Shown piece after piece: positions 1-5,798 of a stretch of DNA of 6,349 nt (the stretch's first letter is position 1; every line of letters starts with the position of its first letter). The stretch lies in NCBI GenBank assembly GCA_015492115.1, contig WGFS01000182.1:1-6349 (forward strand), in the 5' to 3' direction. The translations under genes were made by a program, and so were the position numbers. Origin of the DNA: Aquificaceae bacterium (GTDB taxonomy: Bacteria > Aquificota > Aquificia > Aquificales > Aquificaceae). Below the pieces are notes generated by a model, which worked only from the letters and a program-made list of their open reading frames with translations, was not told the DNA's origin and did not search any database.

Positions 1-1
1 A

Positions 2-829
2 TGCACAGCCGCCTACGGCTTCGTGCTCGGTATCAGATCCGGGGAGAGGCCCGAAGAGGTCTACCAAGTTCTCAGAGACACCCGGCCCACAGCTTACAAC
101 CTCTTCTGGGCTCTGGACAGGATGATGTCCGCCCTGAACTCTGGGAAGGACTTGGAGGAAGAGGCGAAGCTGATAGAGAAGGAAGACTACGAAGCGAACA
201 GGAAGATGGGGGAGCTGGGTAACGAACTTATACCTGAAAAAGCGAAGATCCTCACCCACTGCAACACGGGTGCCCTCGCAACCGCCGGCTGGGGAACTGC
301 CCTCGGGGTAATAAGGAGCGCCCATTACTCGGGAAAGGAAATTCAGGTCTGGGTTGACGAAACGAGACCCTACCTCCAGGGAGCCCGGCTTACCGCCTGG
401 GAGCTCCTCAAGGAGGGAATACCCCACAGGCTGATAACCGACTCCACCGCAGGCTTTCTTATTAAGAAGGGGCTCGTTGACCTCGTTATAGTAGGGGCGG
501 ACAGGATAACCGCGAGGGGGGACGTCGCCAACAAGATAGGAACATACTCTCTCTCGGTTCTTGCCAAAGAACACGGCGTCCCCTTCTACGTCACAGCACC
601 CTCCTCCACCTTTGACCTTTCCATAAAGAGCGGTGATGAGATCCCCATAGAGGAGAGGAGCGAGCAGGAGCTAAAGAACTGCCTCGGCTGTCCCATAGCC
701 CCGGAGGATACGCCAGGTCTTCACATCGCCTTTGACGTCACGCCCACTGAGAACATCACCGCCATAGTAACCGAGAAAGGTGTAATAAGTCCGGTCAGCG
801 AGGAGAAGATTAAAGAATGCCTCTCCTGA
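2..829 (+). CDS. mtnA: S-methyl-5-thioribose-1-phosphate isomerase (MtnA), 5'-truncated by window edge
   Basis: MtnA isomerises 5-methylthioribose-1-phosphate to 5-methylthioribulose-1-phosphate in the cytoplasmic methionine salvage pathway. The reading frame is open from base 2 (starting C-T-A-A-Y-G-F) to the TGA at 827-829, giving 275 codons. The family is usually about 340-370 residues, so some 70-90 N-terminal residues lie outside the window. The GTG at base 23 is an internal Val codon, not the start. Family blocks seen in order are RPTAYNLFWALDRM near base 83, THCNTG with the catalytic Cys at 260-262, VDETRPYLQGARLTAWEL, ITDSTAG, and VGADRI..GDVANKIGTY with the catalytic Asp at 500-502. 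The block THCNTG followed by GADRI and NKIGTY is characteristic of MtnA within the eIF2B-alpha-like superfamily. The related ribose-1,5-bisphosphate isomerase and true eIF2B subunits are less likely. The 3' end overlaps bioW by 13 bp, suggesting co-transcription. Confidence 0.95.
   Translation, partial: CTAAYGFVLGIRSGERPEEVYQVLRDTRPTAYNLFWALDRMMSALNSGKDLEEEAKLIEKEDYEANRKMGELGNELIPEKAKILTHCNTGALATAGWGTALGVIRSAHYSGKEIQVWVDETRPYLQGARLTAWELLKEGIPHRLITDSTAGFLIKKGLVDLVIVGADRITARGDVANKIGTYSLSVLAKEHGVPFYVTAPSSTFDLSIKSGDEIPIEERSEQELKNCLGCPIAPEDTPGLHIAFDVTPTENITAIVTEKGVISPVSEEKIKECLS
801..806 (+). promoter_or_regulatory. Ribosome binding site for bioW, inside mtnA
   Basis: AGGAGA lies 10 bases before the ATG at 817, within the mtnA coding sequence. 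It supports 817 as the start over the ATG at 838, which would remove the conserved SVRMRAS N-terminus of BioW. Confidence 0.5.
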
Positions 830-1545
830 GCGTCAGGATGAGGGCTTCCCTTAAAGGGAAACACGTCTCCGGTGCAGAGAGGATAGTCTCAGAAGAGGAT
901 ATACCCTCCACCTTATGCGAGCTCCTAAAAAGACCCGGGGAGCACGATTTTCTGAAGCTGACCCTTGAAAGGCTTGAGGAGGTTGAGGAGATCGCCTTTG
1001 ACCTCTCCATAAGCTCTCACAAATTTAAAAGCGTTGAGGAGGGAAGGGAGTTCGCCCTTAAGGAGCTCGTGCGCTCAGGTGTTCCAGAATGGGTTGCGAA
1101 GAAGGGGATAGAGCTTCTCTCCAAAGGGGCTAACCCGAAGGGAGGAAACATGAGAGGCGCTGTCCTTTTAGACGTAGAGACAGGAGATAGGCTGGAGCCA
1201 GACCCGGGGAGAGGGATAAGGACAGTAAGGGTGGACTGGAAGGACCGCTCCGCGGTGAGGGAGGTGCTTCTGAGGAGAGGCTTTACGGATAGAACCCTGG
1301 ACGCACTCGCCATAGCTCTAAAGAATATCCACTGCGGTGTTCTGGCGGAGCTGTGCTGGAGCGATGACCCCGACTACCTGACGGGCTACGTCTCCTCAAG
1401 GGAGCTCGGCTACGTGAGGATAACCCCTCTTAAAGAGGAGGGAGACCACCTCGGAGGTCGCGTATACTTTATCAGAAGAGAAAGGGTAGGGGAGCTGATA
1501 AGATGTCTGGAAAGAAGGGCGGTCTTGATAAGCTTGTCGCCATAG
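817..1545 (+). CDS. bioW: 6-carboxyhexanoate--CoA ligase (pimeloyl-CoA synthetase, BioW)
   Basis: BioW activates pimelate with ATP and CoA to pimeloyl-CoA, releasing AMP and pyrophosphate. This supplies the first committed precursor of biotin to BioF. The protein is 242 residues, the usual size for stand-alone BioW. Family blocks seen are SVRMRAS (residues 5-11), GKHVSGAERIV (14-24), KGGNMRGAVLLD (108-119) with the following EPDPGRGIRTVRVDW (127-141), and YVSSRELGYVRITPLKEEGDHLGGRVYF (about 191-218), rich in the Arg, Lys and Gly residues expected around the nucleotide site. The start ATG overlaps the mtnA stop by 13 bp, and the 3' end overlaps the next gene by 43 bp. No bioF, bioA, bioD or bioB is present in the window, so the biotin genes appear to be scattered. 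The organism must either make free pimelate or take it up; the sequence does not say which. Identification is firm from sequence blocks recalled for the family. Confidence 0.94.
   Translation: MPLLSVRMRASLKGKHVSGAERIVSEEDIPSTLCELLKRPGEHDFLKLTLERLEEVEEIAFDLSISSHKFKSVEEGREFALKELVRSGVPEWVAKKGIELLSKGANPKGGNMRGAVLLDVETGDRLEPDPGRGIRTVRVDWKDRSAVREVLLRRGFTDRTLDALAIALKNIHCGVLAELCWSDDPDYLTGYVSSRELGYVRITPLKEEGDHLGGRVYFIRRERVGELIRCLERRAVLISLSP
1488..1494 (+). promoter_or_regulatory. Ribosome binding site that fixes the start of the Lit-like gene
   Basis: AGGGGAG stands 8 bases before the ATG at 1503, inside bioW. It decides in favour of the overlapping start at 1503. Starting at the later GTG (1551) would cut into the first membrane helix. 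Confidence 0.65.
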
Positions 1546-2216
1546 CCCTCGTGGTTATCTTGAGTCCCTTGGTCTTCTTCGGGATACCGACCCGGATAGC
1601 ATTCAACGAGTGGTTCATAGACTGGGAGTACTCTAAAGCGGACTTTCCCAAGGACAGATACGGACTCCCCGACGATTACAGGAAATACCTCGCTAAGCTG
1701 GGGCTGAGGGCTGTTCTCTCTGACGAGGGCATGGAGGAGTTTAAAAGAGCAAAACTTCCCAGCGGGAGAAGGGCTTTCAACGAGAGGGAGATAAAGCACA
1801 TGGAGGACGTCAAGAACTTCCTCTCTGCCTTCTTTCCCCTCGTATACGGTGCTACCTTCCTGTCGGTTCTCGCCCTCTTATACCTGAGAGACCTCCCGCT
1901 TGTCGGTAAGGCTTTGATCTTAGCTTCCCTCTTCTCCCTCCTCCTCACCACCGCGTCAGCGGTCTTTTCGCTCACGAACTACAAGCTCGCCTTTGAGCTA
2001 TTTCACAACTACGTCTTTGACCCCTACTCCTGGAGGTTCAAGTACACGGACACCCTCCTGAGGATATACCCCATGAAGCTCTGGTTTGACGGAACTGTTT
2101 TCGTGGTCGCCCTTGCGGGCGTGCTGTGTTTACTCTCCCTCCTCGCAGGGCTTTTCCTGATCAGATGTAGGAGATCGTCTTCAGGTAGGACTTTATCTGC
2201 TGGGGGTCCGCTATAA
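1503..2216 (+). CDS. TIGR01906/DUF1461 family integral membrane protein (lipoprotein intramolecular transacylase Lit-like)
   Basis: This 237-residue protein has four likely membrane helices (about residues 9-29, 107-127, 134-157, 195-220). The N-terminus (SGKKGG) and C-terminus (RCRR) are basic, so both should face the cytoplasm. The long loop 30-106 and the loop 158-194 would then be outside. Each outer loop carries a motif I associate with the TIGR01906/DUF1461 family: EREIKHMEDVK with His99, and FELFHNYVFDPYSWRF with His168, followed by TDTLLRIYP. The family includes Lit of Gram-positive bacteria, which moves an acyl chain within lipoproteins and depends on two extracytoplasmic His residues. 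Transacylase function here is inferred from those motifs and topology only. The gene overlaps bioW by 43 bp, so translation is probably coupled. Its last 56 bp, encoding a Ser/Arg/Gly-rich tail (residues 221-237), lie antisense to the end of the CRP-like gene. The alternative is a DUF1461 relative with another substrate. Confidence 0.75.
   Translation: MSGKKGGLDKLVAIALVVILSPLVFFGIPTRIAFNEWFIDWEYSKADFPKDRYGLPDDYRKYLAKLGLRAVLSDEGMEEFKRAKLPSGRRAFNEREIKHMEDVKNFLSAFFPLVYGATFLSVLALLYLRDLPLVGKALILASLFSLLLTTASAVFSLTNYKLAFELFHNYVFDPYSWRFKYTDTLLRIYPMKLWFDGTVFVVALAGVLCLLSLLAGLFLIRCRRSSSGRTLSAGGPL
2161..2216. other. Tail-to-tail overlap of two convergent genes
   Basis: The + strand membrane-protein gene ends with TAA at 2214-2216, and the - strand CRP-like gene ends with TGA at 2163-2161. 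Their coding sequences therefore overlap by 56 bp in antisense. No terminator hairpin followed by a T-run is visible on either strand around this junction, so the two transcripts probably run into one another. Confidence 0.75.
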
Positions 2217-2877
2217 GCTCGGCGACCGTTCTCTTCTCCTCACCTTCTCCTTCCGCCTCCCTCACCTCCTCAATGAGTCTGTAATCCTGAAGCACCCCCG
2301 CCTTGGCAAGGTTGTTCAGAGCTGTTATAACCTTCTCTATGTCCAGTCCCGTTTCAAGGGCTGCTGTGGAGAGGTCAAAGCTTATCTTAGCGCTCTCACC
2401 GAAGCTTTCCTGAACATTCCCCTCTCTGACCTTATCAATTATGTAGTTCCCCATGACTATCATGAGCTTTGAGTTTATTGCGTTTATCAGCCTTCTGTTC
2501 AGGTTGTAGAGTCTCTTCGTGAGAATACCTATCAGAAAGGAGGAAAGCTCCGGAATACTGCTTATCACATCAAAGAACTCATCCTTGGCGAAGGAGATCA
2601 CCCTCAGGTCTGAAACAGCCCTCACGCTGGCGGTTCTCTCAACCCCCATGAACACACCCATCTCACCGAGTATTGAGCCTGGACCTGCAGTGCCTATCAG
2701 GACATCGTTCCCCATGGGGTCTTTCTTGGTGACGTTGACAAAGCCCTTCTCAATGATGAAGATCCTGTCGGATTCCTCTCCCTCCTCAATGAGGACGTCG
2801 CCCAGACTGTAGGTCTCTTCCTTCCCCCTGTTTTTAAGGAGGTTTACCAGCTCGTCTGTTAGCTTAGTTGGTTCCAT
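2161..2877 (-). CDS. CRP/FNR family cyclic-nucleotide-binding transcriptional regulator
   Basis: This 238-residue protein has an N-terminal cyclic-nucleotide-binding beta-roll (about 5-115), a long dimerisation helix (about 110-150) and a winged helix-turn-helix (about 164-200). The phosphate-binding cassette reads GEMGVFMGVERTASVRA. It contains Gly71, Glu72, Arg81 and Thr82, which match Gly71, Glu72, Arg82 and Ser83 of E. coli CRP, so cAMP or another cyclic nucleotide is the expected ligand. There is no FNR-type N-terminal cysteine cluster. The helix-turn-helix (LSTAALETGLDIEKVITAL) aligns with the CRP one but has Ile and Thr where CRP has DNA-contacting Arg180 and Arg185; Glu181 is kept. 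A charged, mostly acidic tail follows (about 201-238, EEVREAEGEGEEKR...), longer than CRP's end. The ATG at 2877 follows a strong ribosome binding site, 13 bp after the phosphodiesterase-like gene. As third gene of the cyclase operon it is probably the receptor for the cAMP made there. Target genes cannot be read from this sequence. Confidence 0.88.
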   Translation of the reverse strand: MEPTKLTDELVNLLKNRGKEETYSLGDVLIEEGEESDRIFIIEKGFVNVTKKDPMGNDVLIGTAGPGSILGEMGVFMGVERTASVRAVSDLRVISFAKDEFFDVISSIPELSSFLIGILTKRLYNLNRRLINAINSKLMIVMGNYIIDKVREGNVQESFGESAKISFDLSTAALETGLDIEKVITALNNLAKAGVLQDYRLIEEVREAEGEGEEKRTVAELIADPQQIKSYLKTISYI

Positions 2878-2881
2878 AATT

Positions 2882-2889
2882 CCCTCCTC
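2882..2889 (-). promoter_or_regulatory. Ribosome binding site of the CRP-like gene
   Basis: On the - strand GAGGAGGG precedes the ATG (2877-2875) by four bases, within the 13-bp gap after the upstream gene. It is the strongest Shine-Dalgarno match in the window and supports both the chosen start and read-through transcription from the operon. Confidence 0.7.
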
Positions 2890-2890
2890 T

Positions 2891-3655
2891 CTATATTATA
2901 ATTGCATCGCCATCACTCAAGATTTTTACAGTGGGAAGTGTATCCCTTATCTCCTCCTCCAGTTCTTTTAAGGAGTTGGGTTTGAGGTGCATGACATAGA
3001 CATCCACATCCTTCCTCTTCAGGTGTTCAAGCTCTTCAGCGAGGGTTTTTGGAGTATGGTGTTTGCTCACCTCCGCCAGGTTGTGCATGTAACTCGGATA
3101 GGAGACCTCCGTTATGAGTACCCTGATCTCCGGATCTCTGTTCACAAGCTCCCACACAGCGGGGTTACGGAAGGTATCCCCTGTGAAGAGGAAACCTCTT
3201 CCCTCCCTCTTCACCACGTAGCTGAGGGTAGGGACAGTGTGGTTGCTCGGGAAAACGTATATGTCAAACCCGTTCAGATGAAAGCTCGTTTCAGGAAGTA
3301 GCTCAAAGTAGTTGACCGCATAGTCTCCGGAGTTTATGAGCCTTATGGAGCTGAACTCGGGCCATATGTTCCAGTTCATTATGTAGTCTTTTACCGCGTC
3401 TATAGTCTCTCTGTGTCCGTATATGTTCAGTGGTTGCTCCCTGTATCTGAAGGTGTAGTCAATCATGAAGGGTATGTCCACTATGTGGTCAAGGTGGGCG
3501 TGGGTGAGGAGTATGTTGTTTACAGAGAGGCACTTCTCTCCCAGAGCTCTCATTATGTTTCCGGCGTCTATGAGCGTATCTTCGGATATCTGTATGCACG
3601 TGGTTCCGAGGTCTTTAAACCGCCCGCCGTAGGCTCCGAGTATCTTTACCTCCAT
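2891..3655 (-). CDS. Metallo-beta-lactamase-fold hydrolase, probable class II 3',5'-cyclic-nucleotide phosphodiesterase
   Basis: From the chosen start the protein has 254 residues and no signal peptide, so it is cytoplasmic. It carries the di-metal motifs of the metallo-beta-lactamase fold: THAHLDH (His52, His54, Asp56, His57), SNHTVPTLSYVV (His139), FTGDT (Asp160), KHHTPKT (His199/His200) and VMHLKP (His223). HxHLDH followed by NHTVPT..YV and GHLTP/HHTP-type motifs resembles class II cAMP phosphodiesterases (PDE1/COG5212 type) more than lactamases, glyoxalases or RNase Z. I therefore expect hydrolysis of cAMP to AMP. An ATG 33 bp further upstream (3688) would add 11 residues, but the ATG at 3655 shares one base with the stop of the cyclase gene (TGATG), has AGGGAG five bases before it, and begins with the expected MEVKILGAYG strand. 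Lying between a cyclase and a CRP-like receptor supports a role in clearing the signal. The substrate is inferred. Confidence 0.82.
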   Translation of the reverse strand: MEVKILGAYGGRFKDLGTTCIQISEDTLIDAGNIMRALGEKCLSVNNILLTHAHLDHIVDIPFMIDYTFRYREQPLNIYGHRETIDAVKDYIMNWNIWPEFSSIRLINSGDYAVNYFELLPETSFHLNGFDIYVFPSNHTVPTLSYVVKREGRGFLFTGDTFRNPAVWELVNRDPEIRVLITEVSYPSYMHNLAEVSKHHTPKTLAEELEHLKRKDVDVYVMHLKPNSLKELEEEIRDTLPTVKILSDGDAIII

Positions 3656-5727
3656 CACTTCTCCCTCGCCACGTATATTCCCCTCCACTCCTTGGGAGGA
3701 TTTTTCAGCATATCCTCACATCTCTTCATAAATACGGAGCTCGGTCTGTCACCGAACCTTATGCTGACCTCCTCAAAGAGGAGCATCGCACCCTCAAAGT
3801 TGCCCGCAAAGTACTCGTTGAGTGCCTTTTCAAAGAGTCTGACCCTCTCCCTGTTCTCCTCGGTATCCTCCAAGAGCTCGTAGATCTTGACCGGCTCCCG
3901 TTTACCCTTAACCACTACCACGTCTAAGGTTCTCAGAAGGAAGTCTCCTGCGAGTGCGTTCTTTGTGTTCTCGCTCAGTATTATCCTTGTGCCGTAAAGC
4001 TTGTTTAAACCCTCAAGCCTTGACGCCAGATTCACTGTGTCCCCTATGGCGGTGTAATCAAACCTCTGCCTTGAGCCCATGTTGCCCACCACAGCCTCCC
4101 CCGTGTTTATACCTATCCCGATATCAAGTGTAACCCCGAACTCCCTCTTGAAATTGTGATTAATACCATCAAGGGTTCTGACCATCTCAATGGCGGACAG
4201 ACACGCCTTGTCCGCATGGTTCTCCACATCCACGGGGGCGTTGAATATCGCCATTATCGCATCGCCTATGTACTTGTCCAGCATGCCACCGTTGGATAGG
4301 ATTATCTCGGTCATGGGGGTGAGGAACTCGTTCAGCAGGTAGACGAGCTCCTCGGGTTTAAGCTTCTCCGACAGGCTGGTAAAGCCTCTTATATCAGAGA
4401 AGAGAACCGTTACAACCCTCTTCTCACCACCGAGCCTGAGTCTGTCCGGATTTCTGGTTATTATCTCCAGCAGTTGGGGGGAGACATAACTGCTGAAGGC
4501 TCTCCTGAGCTCCCTTATGTTCCTTTCAGCGGTGAGTATCTTTATGCCCTCCTGTGTTATGAAGGACAGGAAGAGAGATGTGACAGGATAGAAAAGATTT
4601 AGGTCACTGCTCACAAAAGAAAAAAGGGTGTATGAGAGTATGGGATACGCTACCAGAGGGAAGAGATACAGGGCTACCCTGACTGTAAACTTCCTGAAAG
4701 CGACCACCAGAAAGGGGATGAAAGCCATAAACATCACAGAACCGAGGTCTATAAAGGGGTTTGAGTATATGAAGTGGGAGCTCTCAAAGTTGGAGAAGGT
4801 CATGGCGTGGAGGAATACCCCCGGTGTAACCGGGTCAACGGGTGTGGGTCTTACGTCGTATATACCTATCTCTGTCGCCCCCACAAAGACAGCCTTCCCC
4901 TTGAATTCGTCACTCTTGACCCTTCCCCTTATCACATCAACCGCAGGCACGACCTCTATATCTTTCAGGTTGTAGAAGTTTATCCTGTGAAACCTCCCCG
5001 CATAGACGGGGATCTCCCTGTCTTTGAATACGAACTTATCTATCCCATTTCTTGAGAGCTCCATGTAAACGTCCTTTCCTTCGTAAAATCTGAGAGCCTG
5101 TATAGCGAGGGGCAGGTACACCCCACCCCTGAACATGTGGGCGAGGGTGTACTTCCTGTATATGGCGTCAACGTCAGGTTCCGCATTCAGGTAGCCAAGA
5201 GCTAAGGCGTTAGCCATGAACTCGGACAGGGGGAGCTCCACGTAGGGTATGTCAAGGAGACCGACCTCTTTAGACCTGAGCTTGTATCTCAAAAACTCGC
5301 TGTCCTGAAGGAGGCTCAGAGCGTCGGGTTCTTCCTTTTGGGTGGAGCTGAGTCTGAAGAAGAAACCAAGGACAACGTTTCCCGCTTTCTCTATGCTCTT
5401 TGCAAGTACTCCATCACTCTCCTCATCCTCCGGTTCCGAAAAGACCACGTCAAAGGCTACCACCTTGGCTGTAGACAGGGCCTCTATGAGCTTTGCTATC
5501 TCCTTCCTGCTCCAGGGCCACCTGCCGAGCTCGTTTATACTCTTTTCGTCTATCGCGACGACCACAACCTTGTCGGAGGGCTTTGGCGTCTTACCCAAGA
5601 ACTCCCTGACCGCGAACTTTGTATCCTCTATCCTCAGAGACAACCTTTCCAGAAAAACAGGCTTTGTTACGTAGGTTAGGGCTATTATCCCTCCCACTAT
5701 AAGGAAGGCTAAAAGTCTGTACGCCAC
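3655..5727 (-). CDS. CHASE2-domain receptor class III adenylate cyclase
   Basis: This 690-residue membrane receptor should convert ATP to cAMP in the cytoplasm in response to an extracytoplasmic cue. In order: a membrane helix (about 4-21); an outer CHASE2 domain (about 30-320) with VVVVAIDEKSINELGRWPW, AKVVAFDVVFSEPE and GKAVFVGATEIGIYDVRPTP; three membrane helices (about 325-344, 349-373, 376-393); a linker helix (about 395-425); the cyclase domain (about 435-618); and a C-terminal helical, TPR-like tail (about 622-680) ending PPKEWRGIY. Catalytic residues are complete: metal Asp445 (FSDIRGFT) and Asp489 (KYIGDA), adenine-selecting Lys485 and Asp557 (RFDYTAIGDT), and transition-state Asn566 and Arg570 (VNLASR). 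Lys plus Asp favours ATP over GTP. The start is a GTG at 5727-5725. An in-frame TAG lies only eight codons upstream, and no other standard start codon falls between. No Shine-Dalgarno is seen. It heads the operon with the phosphodiesterase-like and CRP-like genes. The ligand of CHASE2 is unknown. Confidence 0.94.
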   Translation of the reverse strand: MAYRLLAFLIVGGIIALTYVTKPVFLERLSLRIEDTKFAVREFLGKTPKPSDKVVVVAIDEKSINELGRWPWSRKEIAKLIEALSTAKVVAFDVVFSEPEDEESDGVLAKSIEKAGNVVLGFFFRLSSTQKEEPDALSLLQDSEFLRYKLRSKEVGLLDIPYVELPLSEFMANALALGYLNAEPDVDAIYRKYTLAHMFRGGVYLPLAIQALRFYEGKDVYMELSRNGIDKFVFKDREIPVYAGRFHRINFYNLKDIEVVPAVDVIRGRVKSDEFKGKAVFVGATEIGIYDVRPTPVDPVTPGVFLHAMTFSNFESSHFIYSNPFIDLGSVMFMAFIPFLVVAFRKFTVRVALYLFPLVAYPILSYTLFSFVSSDLNLFYPVTSLFLSFITQEGIKILTAERNIRELRRAFSSYVSPQLLEIITRNPDRLRLGGEKRVVTVLFSDIRGFTSLSEKLKPEELVYLLNEFLTPMTEIILSNGGMLDKYIGDAIMAIFNAPVDVENHADKACLSAIEMVRTLDGINHNFKREFGVTLDIGIGINTGEAVVGNMGSRQRFDYTAIGDTVNLASRLEGLNKLYGTRIILSENTKNALAGDFLLRTLDVVVVKGKREPVKIYELLEDTEENRERVRLFEKALNEYFAGNFEGAMLLFEEVSIRFGDRPSSVFMKRCEDMLKNPPKEWRGIYVAREK
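3661..3667 (-). promoter_or_regulatory. Ribosome binding site deciding the phosphodiesterase-like start
   Basis: GAGGGAG on the - strand sits five bases before the ATG at 3655-3653, inside the last codons of the cyclase gene. Together with the TGATG junction it points to coupled translation and to the shorter 254-residue product. Confidence 0.6.
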
Positions 5728-5798
5728 AAAGATAAAGATAAAACATACTGTCTAAGGGTAAGGTGTCTTTTCCCCCGTGCTACATTAAACTATTCTCT
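5728..5798. promoter_or_regulatory. Divergent promoter region between the cyclase operon and the M20 hydrolase gene
   Basis: This 71-bp spacer is the only true intergenic gap of note and must hold both outward promoters. For the - strand a weak pair can be drawn: AAGACA (5763-5768 read in reverse) and TATGTT about 16 bases on, placing transcription start within about ten bases of the GTG. For the + strand TACATT (5781-5786) or TAAACT (5786-5791) are poor -10 candidates without a matching -35. A short tandem repeat, AAAGAT twice followed by AAAA, lies at 5728-5743, and TAAGGG-TAAGGT at about 5752-5763. No Shine-Dalgarno precedes either start, and no CRP- or FNR-type palindrome is seen. The promoter elements named here are guesses; only the divergent layout is certain. 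Confidence 0.4.

Noticed and set aside
1..222. An ATG-led reading frame at the very start of the window
   Set aside because: It lies in a different frame over conserved MtnA coding sequence, and its product is Arg/Gly-rich with no recognisable domain. The true frame begins at base 2 and enters from outside the window.
1410..1799. A 129-codon - strand reading frame opposite bioW and the Lit-like gene
   Set aside because: It is a shadow of two well-supported + strand genes. The composition is Pro/Ser-rich and no start signal is seen.
2105..2125. GCCC-TTGC-GGGC as a possible terminator hairpin
   Set aside because: The stem has only four base pairs, has no T-run after it, and lies inside the last membrane helix of the Lit-like gene.
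3656..3688. An 11-residue N-terminal extension of the phosphodiesterase-like protein from the ATG at 3688
   Set aside because: The ATG at 3655 has a better-placed ribosome binding site, forms a TGATG junction with the cyclase stop, and begins directly with the expected first beta strand.
3413..3883. A 156-codon + strand reading frame
   Set aside because: It is antisense to the phosphodiesterase-like gene and the end of the cyclase gene, both of which show clear motifs. No domain or ribosome binding site supports it.
5728..5798. A CRP or FNR operator in the divergent spacer
   Set aside because: No TGTGA-N6-TCACA or TTGAT-N4-ATCAA type palindrome could be found by eye; only short direct repeats are present.
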